Source of the DNA: Streptococcus pseudopneumoniae
Lineage (GTDB): Bacteria > Bacillota > Bacilli > Lactobacillales > Streptococcaceae
DNA: 64,000 bases
Assembly: GCF_001074155.1 (NCBI RefSeq)
Contig: NZ_JUUZ01000032.1
Span: forward strand, 32,669-96,668
Reading direction: 5' to 3'
This document shows positions 33,263-42,511 of this stretch, piece by piece. The notes under the pieces are model-generated. The model was not told where the DNA came from, made no database searches, and saw only the letters and a list, made by a program, of their open reading frames with translations. The first letter of the stretch is position 1. Each line of letters opens with the position of its first letter. The position numbers and the translations under genes were made by a program.

Positions 33263-36200
33263 TGGCATTCATACAATAGACAAATTAGTCAAACAATTAT
33301 CGAATGAAAAGGACGAGTGGATATCCCTCGCTATAGCAATTGACTTAGCTGATGAAATAATGAGATGGATCCTTCCAAATCAAGATAGATGGACTAGTAT
33401 GTTGAAACACAATAGTCAGAATACTGGAAATCTCCCCTCTCCTCTTCCAATGGATGTTTTCCATAATCAAAAACAAAGAACATGGTTTCGTGAACACCCA
33501 GAATCTAATTCTGCACGTTCGGCCTTTCAACACTTCAAACAGGATGATTGTGTAGTTGAAAGTAAGTTATTCTGGTTTAGTGAAAATGCAACTAAACAAA
33601 AGATTTCAGCTTCAACAGAATTCACATCTAACTGGGAGGACTCTGATTTAACAAGAACTCCAAGCAACAAGATTGGAATCGATTTTTTCCTGACATCTGA
33701 TGCTAATTCTCTCCTAATTGTGCTTTCAAATAGAAAAAAACTTCGTGTTATGGAGTTACATGATCATTTGAGTAATACTCAAAAACAAATTTTTGAACAC
33801 AATCTATTTAACGTAGTAGATTATGATGATTTAAAAATTAAGGATGATCAAGGTCTCGAACCTCAACAGACTATTCATAAAACACTATGGGATGCGTTGC
33901 AATTAAAAGAGGTTAATAAACAATTCTATTCAATCATTGCAAAATTCTTTGATGACCTTGTTAAAACAATAGAAAATCAAGGAAAGAACTCAGAAGACGC
34001 AAAACAATTTTCTTCTAGACTCTTAGGGAGAATGCTTTTCATTTGGTTCTTACGAAAAATGAATATCATTCACGAAGAATTCGGATATTTTGATATTGAT
34101 GGTTTATCCGCTACTGAGTACTATGATAAGAAAATAAAGCTTCTATTTTTTAGCACTTTAAATACTGATATTTCCGATCGTAAACACCTAGATTATATAA
34201 CACCATATTTAAATGGTGGCCTATTTGAACCCAAGGAAAATGATTTTATTCACGAAACTATCAATTTCCCTCAAGATTATTTTAAAAATCTTTTTGATAG
34301 ATTTAACGAGTTCAATTTTACTACTGATGAATCTAGTGCTGACTTTGAAGTAATTGCAGTCGATCCTGAAATGTTAGGACAAGTATTTGAAAATCTATTG
34401 GCTACTCAAAATGAAGATACTGGACAGAGTGCAAGGAAATCAAGTGGAGCATTCTACACTCCGAGAGATATTGTAGCATTTATTTGTAAAGAATCTTTAA
34501 GAGAATATTTGTATAACAAGGTGGGAAATAGAGCCTTCAATCAAGGAATAGACTTACTAATTGACTATTCAGATGCTGAATTTTTAGCTAGAAAAAGTAC
34601 TTCTGGTGCTGATTTATGGGGAGTTAATAGTAAAAATATAACAAAAACTATCCTTGAAGCATTAGATAACTATAAGGTATTAGATCCCGCTTGTGGTTCT
34701 GGTGCTTTCCCAATGGGAATGATTCAACTCCTTGTTAGAACATACGAAAGATTGCTAAAATCCTATGATGCATACGAACTTAAACTTTCAATTATTGAAA
34801 ACAACATCTTTGGAGTAGATATCGAACCGATGGCAATTGAAATTTCCCGCCTAAGAGCTTGGCTTTCAGTGATTATTGACGAACCCGATAAAAGTAATAT
34901 CAAGCCTTTACCTAACCTGGATTTCAAGTTTGTTTGTGCAAATAGTTTAATTTCTTTATCAAAAGATGATGAGACTCTTTTTGACGATCACGATTTAGAT
35001 GTAAAACTCTCTGATATTCGACAAAAATATTTTAATGCACGTGTAAAAAGTTCTAAAGAAAACTGGCAAAGGAAATATTATGAGTTAACAAAAGGAAAAA
35101 TACAACTTGGTGAATCTGTCCGTTCTGAACAATTGAAGTCCTTTGATCCTTTCATTGTAAAGAGACCAGCAAGCTTTTTTGACAGTTATTTTATGTTTGG
35201 AGTTCACAAATTTGATGCAATTATTGGAAATCCTCCCTACGTTGGAACCAAAAAGCGGAGTACAGCTGATAAAAAAGCTCTAGAAAATGAATTTGGATTT
35301 GCAGATGATCTATACAGCCACTTCTTCTTCAAAGGAATTGAACTACTTGAAGAAGGAGGAAGTCTTACATATATCACTTCTAAATCTTTTTGGACGATTC
35401 AATCAAAGAAAAATTTAAGGGATTTACTACTCTCTAACACAATAAATTATATCTTTGACACTGCTAATCCATTTGAATCAGCGATGGTAGATACTTCGAT
35501 TACATCCGTTAATAAGAAAAAATATGAGTTAGAAAACACTATTATGTTTATTGACGGAAGTACAAATCTATTAGAACCTATATATTTTGAAGTTGAACAA
35601 TCTACTTATGTGAATACTCAAAATACTGTTATTTTTAAACCAACTAAGCACAACCTAAAAATTTATCAATTATATAGTGATAAGATTAAAGAACTAAATA
35701 ATATGTGGTGGGATAAAATTTCTACCAGTAGCAAAATTGAACAGAATAAAAAAGAACTCAATGAATATCGAAGCAATTTAAAACCTGGAGACATCGCTTT
35801 ATTAGGCTGTTTATCAGTAGGAGGTGTTGGTTTACAAACTGGTAATAATGGTAAGTATATTGCTGTTAGAAAATCAACTAAATGGGCTGAAAATATTCTA
35901 AAAACACGCCCTAAAAAATTAAAAGATGCGATTAATAGATATAACATTACACCTAATGACTTAAATGGTTATTCAGATCCGAACCAGCTATTGATTGATT
36001 TGGATGAATATCAAATCGCTGAACTCTTTGATTCAATAAAAGAAAAGTATGGCCGTGATGTCTTCGGTCAAGGATATCTTTATCGAATTATAGAGGACAA
36101 TGAAATTACTGATGTAGATTCCCTCACTGATGACGAAAAATTACATGGAATTTCTACCGAAAAAAATTATTACGTTCCATATGACAAAGGAGATAAAGAC

Positions 36201-36704
36201 GGAAACAGATGGTACCTAGAAACACCATTTGCCATTGCGTGGTCAAAAGAAAACGTAAGCTATCTGAAAACTGATCCTCGGGCAAGATATCAAGGATATT
36301 CCTACTTTTTTAAAGAAGGTTTCTGTTGGTCTGATATAAATACTACGTATTTGAAATGTCGCTTGAAACAAAAAAGTATTAATGATGTTAAAAGTATGAG
36401 TTTATATGGGTTGTCTCAGAAAGTTCCTGAATACTATATCATAAGTGTCATTAATTCCCGATTCATGAGTCATTATGTCGATGACTTCGTAAATAATACT
36501 CAGACTTTCCAAATAAATGATGCACGTCAACTTCCAATAGTTGTACCTTCAGAAGAAAAACTTCAAGAGTTACTACCACTCTTCCAGGAAGCGATTCAAA
36601 TAAAGAAATCTGGAAATCCTGTCCAAGAAGACAATTATAAAGAATTAGAACTAATCGAAAATAAGATTGAAGATGTTATTCTTGAAATATATCAAATAAA
36701 ATAG
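33249..36704 (+). CDS. Eco57I-like N6-adenine DNA methyltransferase
   Basis: About 1151 residues from ATG 33249; a GTG at 33237 would add four. The class gamma methylase core is clear: motif I VLDPACGSGAFPMGM at about 480 and the catalytic motif IV AIIGNPPYVG at about 660 (NPPY), with the FYTPRDIVAFI motif (residues near 410) upstream. A long C-terminal region (about 850-1150) is the likely target-recognition part. It would methylate an asymmetric site for self-recognition by the PLD-SNF2 partner. No PD-(D/E)xK nuclease is obvious in it, unlike type IIG enzymes. A terminator follows. Confidence 0.88.
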   Translation: MQNHNGIHTIDKLVKQLSNEKDEWISLAIAIDLADEIMRWILPNQDRWTSMLKHNSQNTGNLPSPLPMDVFHNQKQRTWFREHPESNSARSAFQHFKQDDCVVESKLFWFSENATKQKISASTEFTSNWEDSDLTRTPSNKIGIDFFLTSDANSLLIVLSNRKKLRVMELHDHLSNTQKQIFEHNLFNVVDYDDLKIKDDQGLEPQQTIHKTLWDALQLKEVNKQFYSIIAKFFDDLVKTIENQGKNSEDAKQFSSRLLGRMLFIWFLRKMNIIHEEFGYFDIDGLSATEYYDKKIKLLFFSTLNTDISDRKHLDYITPYLNGGLFEPKENDFIHETINFPQDYFKNLFDRFNEFNFTTDESSADFEVIAVDPEMLGQVFENLLATQNEDTGQSARKSSGAFYTPRDIVAFICKESLREYLYNKVGNRAFNQGIDLLIDYSDAEFLARKSTSGADLWGVNSKNITKTILEALDNYKVLDPACGSGAFPMGMIQLLVRTYERLLKSYDAYELKLSIIENNIFGVDIEPMAIEISRLRAWLSVIIDEPDKSNIKPLPNLDFKFVCANSLISLSKDDETLFDDHDLDVKLSDIRQKYFNARVKSSKENWQRKYYELTKGKIQLGESVRSEQLKSFDPFIVKRPASFFDSYFMFGVHKFDAIIGNPPYVGTKKRSTADKKALENEFGFADDLYSHFFFKGIELLEEGGSLTYITSKSFWTIQSKKNLRDLLLSNTINYIFDTANPFESAMVDTSITSVNKKKYELENTIMFIDGSTNLLEPIYFEVEQSTYVNTQNTVIFKPTKHNLKIYQLYSDKIKELNNMWWDKISTSSKIEQNKKELNEYRSNLKPGDIALLGCLSVGGVGLQTGNNGKYIAVRKSTKWAENILKTRPKKLKDAINRYNITPNDLNGYSDPNQLLIDLDEYQIAELFDSIKEKYGRDVFGQGYLYRIIEDNEITDVDSLTDDEKLHGISTEKNYYVPYDKGDKDGNRWYLETPFAIAWSKENVSYLKTDPRARYQGYSYFFKEGFCWSDINTTYLKCRLKQKSINDVKSMSLYGLSQKVPEYYIISVINSRFMSHYVDDFVNNTQTFQINDARQLPIVVPSEEKLQELLPLFQEAIQIKKSGNPVQEDNYKELELIENKIEDVILEIYQIK

Positions 36705-36717
36705 GTGTAAATATTTT

Positions 36718-36750
36718 AAAAGAGAGAACGTATTTCGTCCTCTCTTTTCT
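36718..36750 (+). terminator. Terminator after the methylase gene
   Basis: The arms AAAAGAGAG...ACG and CGT...CTCTCTTTT flank the loop TATTT. A T-rich tail follows. Confidence 0.8.
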
Positions 36751-36897
36751 TATATATAAAACTATAATTTTAATTATTAAAACTAATTCCATTAATATAC
36801 AAAAACAAAATAATACCATAGACCACTTATATTATTAGGTTTCCTTGAATATATAGCAATTGCTTGAAGATTGAAAATAACTAGGTGAGCTAAATGG

Positions 36898-36925
36898 CAC
36901 TAAAATGTATTTTAAAATTTTAGTG
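36898..36925. repeat. 9-bp inverted repeat
   Basis: CACTAAAAT (36898-36906) and ATTTTAGTG (36917-36925) pair perfectly. There is no T-run. The site is 37 bases beyond the stop of the ImmA-like gene, so it could be a weak terminator or a binding site. Confidence 0.4.
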
Positions 36926-36961
36926 TACTAGAATTATTGTTTCTACTTCATAGAGTTATGC

Positions 36962-37825
36962 TCATAACATCAATAGTAATTGTAATTCTGCTTTTTTTCT
37001 CGCTTCTAGTTCTGATAATTTTGTACTATCCCAAGCATATGCTATTGATTTCCCTTTGTTATAGATCAACCAAATTTTTAAATTATTAATACTTTCCCTC
37101 AGCTCGCTCCAATTATTTTGATCAATTAACTCTGGCAGTTCTTGACTAGTCACAAAATTTGTTTGTTTCATCTTCTTTTCTATTCTTGCTAACAGAGGTG
37201 GTTGATACTGATTGAATTCAACAATCAAAGTTTCTTTTATTCGATGGAAATATTGATGTAGAGAAGTGTTATGACCGTCTAGATATTCTTCTACCGCTTG
37301 CTTAATAGCTGACTCATCGTCTAGTTCATAGTGCCTTAACAAGCCGATTAAACGAAAATAAAGTGCCTGTTTTGATACTTCTAAATCCTCTTTGAGTTTT
37401 TGAAAAGAATCACAGGAATAGTAAATTTTGGACAAAAGAACAATATCAGGCATAAGTATAATAGCTGAAAAGATATTGGCTTCTCGTTCTGAGACGGATT
37501 CCTGGTTATCTACAGATTCTGTAAAATAAGATCCATCATGTTTTAAAATAAAATGTCCTAGTTCGTGACATAAGGTGAAGTGGCGCTTAGTTACAGGATT
37601 GTCTTTCTCATAGGAAAAACTTGTACCAAGTTCATCAATCACAGTCAAACCTTCAATCTTATGGTTTGAAAAATGATGACTAATAACTTGTATATTATTT
37701 TCACGAATACAATAGTCAAAATAATAGTGGAACTTATAGTTCAGTGTCGAAATTTCTTCCTCTTTAATAAAAGAATAGAGGGCTTGTTTTGTGATTTCAC
37801 TTACTCTTGAATACAATTCATCCAA
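36962..37825 (-). CDS. ImmA/IrrE-family metalloprotease
   Basis: 287 residues, TTG start at 37825 after GGGAGGTG. The zinc motif CHELGHFILKH (HExxH, about residue 88) and a following Glu (SEREANIFSAIILMP) define the ImmA/IrrE family. In ICEBs1 and ICESt3-type elements such proteases cleave the ImmR-type repressor to induce excision and transfer. A C-terminal domain of about 110 residues is extra. Its promoter has a palindrome over the -35 box almost identical to that of the chromosomal hdiR operon. The likely target is the repressor encoded at 38845. Confidence 0.88.
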   Translation of the reverse strand: MDELYSRVSEITKQALYSFIKEEEISTLNYKFHYYFDYCIRENNIQVISHHFSNHKIEGLTVIDELGTSFSYEKDNPVTKRHFTLCHELGHFILKHDGSYFTESVDNQESVSEREANIFSAIILMPDIVLLSKIYYSCDSFQKLKEDLEVSKQALYFRLIGLLRHYELDDESAIKQAVEEYLDGHNTSLHQYFHRIKETLIVEFNQYQPPLLARIEKKMKQTNFVTSQELPELIDQNNWSELRESINNLKIWLIYNKGKSIAYAWDSTKLSELEARKKAELQLLLML

Positions 37826-37882
37826 CGAACAGCACCTCCCTTAATTCATAACTTACAAAACTAAACCGAAAAGGTTGAGTTT

Positions 37883-37912
37883 ATTATATAAAAAAAGTAG
37901 ACAAATGTCTAC
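37883..37912 (-). promoter_or_regulatory. ImmA-like gene promoter with an hdiR-type operator
   Basis: On the minus strand there is TAGACA (37906-37911), 17 bases and TATAAT (37883-37888). The palindrome GTAGACA-AA-TGTCTAC occupies 37897-37912. The spacer, the T-run and both hexamers match the hdiR promoter at 7397-7425. Confidence 0.8.
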
Positions 37913-37935
37913 TATGATGTCAACCATTACTTAAT

Positions 37936-38099
37936 TTATAATGATGTCTCTAACTTACGTAAATCTTCTAGCTCAGTTTTAAATTCTGATTCAATTTTTT
38001 CTAATTCATTAATCATTTCACCATTATTTTCTTGAATTGTACTTTTTAGTTCTGACATTATGGTTAATTCTGTATTTAAATTTACTTTTTCCAATATAA
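37936..38099 (-). pseudogene. Displaced coiled-coil tail of the membrane protein gene
   Basis: One frame away from the end of the gene at 38024-38791 lies an open stretch that reads LEKVNLNTELTIMSELK, ENNGEMINELEKIESEF and ends at TAA 37936. It is a clean helical coiled coil. The two frames meet at a run of five A residues (38089-38095 region). Removing one A would give a single longer protein. From ATG 38058 it could also be a separate 40-residue gene. Confidence 0.5.
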
Positions 38100-38791
38100 G
38101 TCTGCTTGTTCATTTCGTTTTTAAACTCTTTCCTGATTAAGTTCATAGTACTTGTAGCAATTGACATTATAATTAAAAAGAAAACCATACATAGGAAAAA
38201 GATTTTAAACCAATTAGACCATCGGTATAAGGTTTCAAAAATTTTATACATCCAGTCATTTTGCTTTAATGGTTCAAAAAAAGATAATTGTATTTGTTCT
38301 AAAAAAACAAATGCAGCATATTCAGAAATATAAATAGAATTAAAAAGAATTTTCATAAATGCTGCCTTTTTTGTTAGCAATTTATTAGCACTGTTATTTT
38401 CAAATTCAGGCTCTATAAATTTAATTACGCCATCAATGACAGAATTAATACCTATACCTATAGCAATCGTATAAAATAATTTTATCGAATCCGATAAAAT
38501 ATTTTGATTAGTAACGCTAATAATCAATATAGGAAGCCCCAAAAATAATACAGCCAAAAGATTAGTAAATGCACTAAATGGCTCGTTTTTCCACATATCT
38601 TTTACATCTTTAATAAAAATATACGTGCAATAGATAAAATACCCTAAGAAATAAAGAACTGTGATAAGAATATATAAGTAATTTTGAGAGAACCAAAATC
38701 CACTAATAAGGAGAGACACAAATCCCAAGGTAAGCTTTAAAATTAGAATATCAGAATTTTTTGTATGCACTTTATTACTTTTTTTCCCCAA
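38024..38791 (-). CDS. Multi-pass membrane protein with probable frameshifted C-terminus
   Basis: 255 residues. About five membrane helices are visible (centred near 25, 45, 95, 115 and 200). The last 20 or so residues are basic and irregular (FKYRINHNVRTKKYNSRK), unlike the rest, while the neighbouring frame continues as a regular coiled coil to 37936. The function is unknown. It lies between the repressor and ImmA-like genes of the ICE regulation module, where accessory genes are common. Confidence 0.6.
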   Translation of the reverse strand: MGKKSNKVHTKNSDILILKLTLGFVSLLISGFWFSQNYLYILITVLYFLGYFIYCTYIFIKDVKDMWKNEPFSAFTNLLAVLFLGLPILIISVTNQNILSDSIKLFYTIAIGIGINSVIDGVIKFIEPEFENNSANKLLTKKAAFMKILFNSIYISEYAAFVFLEQIQLSFFEPLKQNDWMYKIFETLYRWSNWFKIFFLCMVFFLIIMSIATSTMNLIRKEFKNEMNKQTYIGKSKFKYRINHNVRTKKYNSRK

Positions 38792-38844
38792 AACAAAAAC
38801 CTCTTCTAAAATATAAACAAGGAACTATTCGTTCTCAAATAGAA

Positions 38845-39186
38845 TCAATTAGTTTTCCTAAAAACCTTCTTCCGTTCTTCCATAAACTCAATTAACTCTT
38901 TTTTAAAGATTTCCTTTTCTTCTTCAGTCAATCCTTTTGAATTCATACGGAAAAGCAATTCAATATTGTCTAATTCATCTGATTTTTCTTCTGAGTTTCC
39001 GACTAGATAATCAACGGACACATTTAAAACTTGTGCTATCTTAACAAGATTTTTCTGTGTTGGTTTTTTGATTCCACGTTCCCATGAAGCATAAGCAGGT
39101 TGAGAAATTCCTAGTTCTTCAGCAACATCAACTTGAGTTAAATGAGCTTGTTTTCTAAGATCTTTTAATCGTTCCGAAAATTCCAT
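38845..39186 (-). CDS. ImmR-like XRE repressor of the ICE
   Basis: 113 residues. The XRE helix-turn-helix spans residues 6-60 (LTQVDVAEELGISQPAYASWERG), followed by a short acidic helical tail (about 65-113). The recognition helix SQPAYASWERG is very like SFQAYSAWERG in the chromosomal HdiR, so the two may read similar operators. It is the expected main repressor of ICE transfer and would be the substrate of the ImmA-like protease. Its promoter overlaps the divergent transfer promoter. Confidence 0.85.
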   Translation of the reverse strand: MEFSERLKDLRKQAHLTQVDVAEELGISQPAYASWERGIKKPTQKNLVKIAQVLNVSVDYLVGNSEEKSDELDNIELLFRMNSKGLTEEEKEIFKKELIEFMEERKKVFRKTN

Positions 39187-39228
39187 TCTATTCCTCTTAA
39201 AATTTTTAAAGAATTTTTCAAAAATCTA

Positions 39229-39262
39229 TTGACAATTATAACCAATGGTTATATAATGTAAA
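39229..39262. promoter_or_regulatory. Divergent overlapping promoters with a palindromic operator
   Basis: Rightward there is TTGACA (39229-39234), 17 bases and TATAAT (39252-39257). Leftward there is TTTACA (39257-39262), 16 bases and TATAAT (39235-39240). The spacer is filled by the palindrome TATAACCAATGGTTATA (39237-39253), with a further GTTATA half-site downstream near 39275. This is a compact switch: the repressor bound there would control both its own gene and the transfer operon. Confidence 0.85.
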
Positions 39263-39297
39263 TATAGCTGATAGTTATATGGGTTGTAAAAATAATA

Positions 39298-39441
39298 ATG
39301 CCTAACTTCAGCATCACGATCTTTGAAAATTTAATAAAAAGTGCGTCTGACAACCAGAGGACTGATTGCCAAAACTACACTAAACTTCGTACCTTTATTG
39401 TAAATGTTTTGGAAAGAAAAGTCAAGTCTGTTTATGGTTGA
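39298..39441 (+). CDS. Possible 47-residue leader peptide
   Basis: ATG 39298 opens a frame to TGA 39441. The peptide (MPNFSITIFENLIKS then QNYTKLRTFIVNVLERK) looks protein-like, but the upstream GGG is a poor ribosome binding site. It starts about 35 bases after the predicted transcription start. It could be a translated leader that governs folding downstream. Low confidence. Confidence 0.3.
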   Translation: MPNFSITIFENLIKSASDNQRTDCQNYTKLRTFIVNVLERKVKSVYG

Positions 39442-39699
39442 AGTGAAGATATAAAACATTTTGTGGGCTTCCACGCATTTCGGACTTTCGCACTTTTCCG
39501 TATAGTAAAGTGAACTGGCTTCGCCAAAGGGCGTAAGAGAATCCATAGGTATGATAGTGACTACCTTTTGAGATTGGCTGGGAAAGCGATGGTAATTTAC
39601 GCAAAGCACCTTGCTAAACGTTGCCACCGTGAAGGTGCAATCCTTCAACCAAATAACTTTTCTTTACTGCTGTCTATCTACCCAGATAGACTCACTCTC

Positions 39700-39738
39700 A
39701 AGCTACTAAGTCATCTCTTATTTCTTAGTAGCTTTTTT
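39700..39738 (+). terminator. Intrinsic terminator in the conjugation leader
   Basis: AAGCTACTAAG (39700-39710) pairs with CTTAGTAGCTT (39724-39734), followed by TTTT. It lies 25 bases before the first transfer gene, so read-through is required for transfer. Confidence 0.85.
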
Positions 39739-39762
39739 ACTTTCACAATAAAGGAGAAAACT

Positions 39763-40341
<579 letters not shown>

Positions 40342-40362
40342 TTACATAAAGGAGAAAATTAA

Positions 40363-40824
40363 ATGGCTAAAATTGGATTAAACTACGGAGAAAAACTACA
40401 AATTGCTGATAAAACTTATCGTGTCATCACTGATGGTTTAGACGTCCCGGCAGTCCTTGGAAAATTGACTTTCAGGGGTATTGAAGGACCTGATATTATC
40501 TTTGAAGAGGATCGTTCACAAAGAAACCCTGACGGTTCATTTGCCCAAATTAATACTGGAGAAGTCCGTGGTATTGTTGTCGCGATTCATTCTTCTGTAC
40601 AACATCAGACACTCTTCTTTACTATTGCAGATATGTCCGAATCTGAAATTGAAGAACTTGGCCTAAAATATCGTGAAGAAATTGAACTAGAAGTTATAGT
40701 CATTACGCATACTCACGTAAATCGAAATGATATCTTCAAATTATTTGCTTCTAAAATTAAGAAGAAAACAGGAGGTACACCATCCAAGGAAAATAAATCT
40801 GTAGAACATAAAAAGCAAGACTAG
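40363..40824 (+). CDS. DUF961 (YdcP-like) ICE protein, second copy
   Basis: 153 residues with the same family pattern as the previous gene (RVITDGLDVPAVLGKLTFRGIEGPDIIFEEDRSQRN) and a basic tail (KKKTGGTPSKENKS). Tandem DUF961 genes ahead of the FtsK-like ATPase are a hallmark of this ICE superfamily. It is 21 bases after the first copy and preceded by AAAGGAG. Confidence 0.8.
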   Translation: MAKIGLNYGEKLQIADKTYRVITDGLDVPAVLGKLTFRGIEGPDIIFEEDRSQRNPDGSFAQINTGEVRGIVVAIHSSVQHQTLFFTIADMSESEIEELGLKYREEIELEVIVITHTHVNRNDIFKLFASKIKKKTGGTPSKENKSVEHKKQD

Positions 40825-40837
40825 GAGGTAAGACATT

Positions 40838-42511
40838 ATGAGACTCTTTACCTATCGAGGACAAAGAGTTCGAATCATTCACCGAAAAATTAAGGGAATC
40901 ACTTGGTTAATTCTGTGGTTTCCTTTTTTATTTGCTATTAGCCTTTATACTTACATTCACCTAGAAGAATTAAAAATCAATCCCCTGCCACAAGCTTATT
41001 TTATAGGCGCTATATTCTTTAGTTCTTCTATTCTTGCTTGGTTCATTAATCAGCTTTGTTACGAGAAACTACTCTTCTTTCAAAAAATGAATAGCTTACG
41101 TATTTTATCTCGGTTTTTATTGGAGAATAATCTCTACCTATCCAAAAAAATTAAACGAGAAAATAAGATTAGCGAAAAGATTGAACTTCCCCAAGTATAT
41201 CTAAAACAATCACCATATAGAATTGAAATTAGCTTCATCTTAGAAGGGAATAAATTTCAGGATCGTTTCTTAAACCTTGGTTCCACTCTTGAAGTAATGT
41301 TTAATGGAGATTTTCGAAATAAGACTTTCGATAAACGCTTTATCAAATATGAAATTGCCATCAATCGTATTGATAGTCGTATTTCTATCGATAATGTTTC
41401 AGTCAAAGGTTCGAAACTACAACTCATGAAAGATGTGACTTGGGACTTTATTGAAGAACCTCATCTTCTCATTGGCGGTGGAACTGGTGGAGGGAAAACT
41501 GTTGTCCTCATGACTATCATCTATGCACTCGCTAAAATTGGGTTTATTGATATTTGTGATCCCAAAAACTCTGACTTAGCTGGTTTAAAAAAGATACCAG
41601 TCTTTCATAACCGAGTTTATACTAGTAAAGAGGATATCATTAACTGTTTTAAAGAAAATGTAGAGTTTATGGAAAAACGCTATAAACTGATGTCTTCCTC
41701 CCATAAGTTTCAAGCTGGTAAGAACTTTACGCACTATGATATGAAACCAAAGTTCATTCTAGTAGACGAATGGGCTGCTCTCATGGCAAAAATAGACCGT
41801 GATTATAGTCAACAAGGTGAACTCATGGAATATCTTTCTCAACTCGTCCTAGAAGGCCGTCAAGCTGGCGTATTCATCATTTTTGCAATGCAACGGCCTG
41901 ATGGTGAATTTATCAAAACAGCTCTTAGAGACAACTTTATGAAGCGTCTCTCCGTCGGTCATTTAGAATCAACAGGATATGACATGATGTTTGGGGATGC
42001 AAATAAATCAAAAGAGTTTAAAAAACTTGATGAAATCAACGGAATCCGTGTCAAAGGTCGAGGCTATATTGCTAACAACGGTGATTTAGCGGGCGAATTT
42101 TTCTCACCTTATGTTCCACTTGATCAAGGTTTCTCCTTCTATAATGCTTACTCAAAAATACCAGTTATCGAATTTGAAGGAGAAGAATTCTCTGTCTTTA
42201 AAGAATTCACATCACAAACTCAAACTGAAAAAGGGACTCCGGAGTCTGATACTACTCGTCGCACTCTTAAAGATTTTTCTGATGAGCAAAATTTAAAAAT
42301 GACAACACTACGGAAAATAATCTATCTATTAGAGGAAGAAGGAATGACTTTTGAACGTTCCGACTCCGCTATTTTAGTAGAACCTTTCCAAGAAAAAATC
42401 CTTCTTGAAATACTCTCACAATTTGAAGAGGACGGACGTAAATCCTATCCAAAAGCTGTTGAAGCGATTATTAATCATCATGGGCTAGGACAAGGGCAAG
42501 GGCAAGCCTGA
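40838..42511 (+). CDS. FtsK/SpoIIIE-like conjugation coupling ATPase (TcpA-like)
   Basis: 557 residues. Two N-terminal membrane helices (about 20-40 and 50-75), then the motor domain with Walker A GGGTGGGKTVVLM at about 212 and Walker B FILVDEWAALM at about 305. The C-terminus (DEQNLKMTTLRKIIYLLEEEGM) may be a winged-helix tail. It corresponds to Tn916 Orf21 and ICEBs1 ConQ and brings the relaxase-DNA complex to the channel. Its stop codon sits within a hairpin that begins the oriT region. Confidence 0.92.
   Translation: MRLFTYRGQRVRIIHRKIKGITWLILWFPFLFAISLYTYIHLEELKINPLPQAYFIGAIFFSSSILAWFINQLCYEKLLFFQKMNSLRILSRFLLENNLYLSKKIKRENKISEKIELPQVYLKQSPYRIEISFILEGNKFQDRFLNLGSTLEVMFNGDFRNKTFDKRFIKYEIAINRIDSRISIDNVSVKGSKLQLMKDVTWDFIEEPHLLIGGGTGGGKTVVLMTIIYALAKIGFIDICDPKNSDLAGLKKIPVFHNRVYTSKEDIINCFKENVEFMEKRYKLMSSSHKFQAGKNFTHYDMKPKFILVDEWAALMAKIDRDYSQQGELMEYLSQLVLEGRQAGVFIIFAMQRPDGEFIKTALRDNFMKRLSVGHLESTGYDMMFGDANKSKEFKKLDEINGIRVKGRGYIANNGDLAGEFFSPYVPLDQGFSFYNAYSKIPVIEFEGEEFSVFKEFTSQTQTEKGTPESDTTRRTLKDFSDEQNLKMTTLRKIIYLLEEEGMTFERSDSAILVEPFQEKILLEILSQFEEDGRKSYPKAVEAIINHHGLGQGQGQA

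Larger units (their letters stand above)
39260..39762 (+). ncRNA. Long structured leader of the conjugation operon with an attenuator
   Basis: About 500 transcribed bases precede the first transfer gene without a convincing large gene. GCACCTT (39606-39612) can pair with AAGGTGC (39632-39638), or the overlapping TGAAGG (39630-39635) can pair with CCTTCA (39642-39647); the two are mutually exclusive. Then follow a perfect hairpin GTCTATCT/AGATAGAC (39672-39691) and an intrinsic terminator. This is the layout of an attenuation or antitermination control. A minus-strand frame also crosses the region but has no independent support. Confidence 0.55.

Noticed and set aside
29549..36704. DISARM system
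   Set aside because: An SNF2 helicase, methylase and PLD domain are present, but there is no DrmA helicase or DUF1998-type DrmB, and the PLD domain is fused to the helicase. The nearby genes are not DISARM parts.
29549..36704. BREX (PglX-like methylase)
   Set aside because: There is no PglZ, BrxC or BrxL homologue nearby. The methylase length alone is not enough.
39331..39648. A 105-residue minus-strand gene across the conjugation leader
   Set aside because: It has no ribosome binding site and an irregular composition, and the region reads better as a structured leader on the plus strand.
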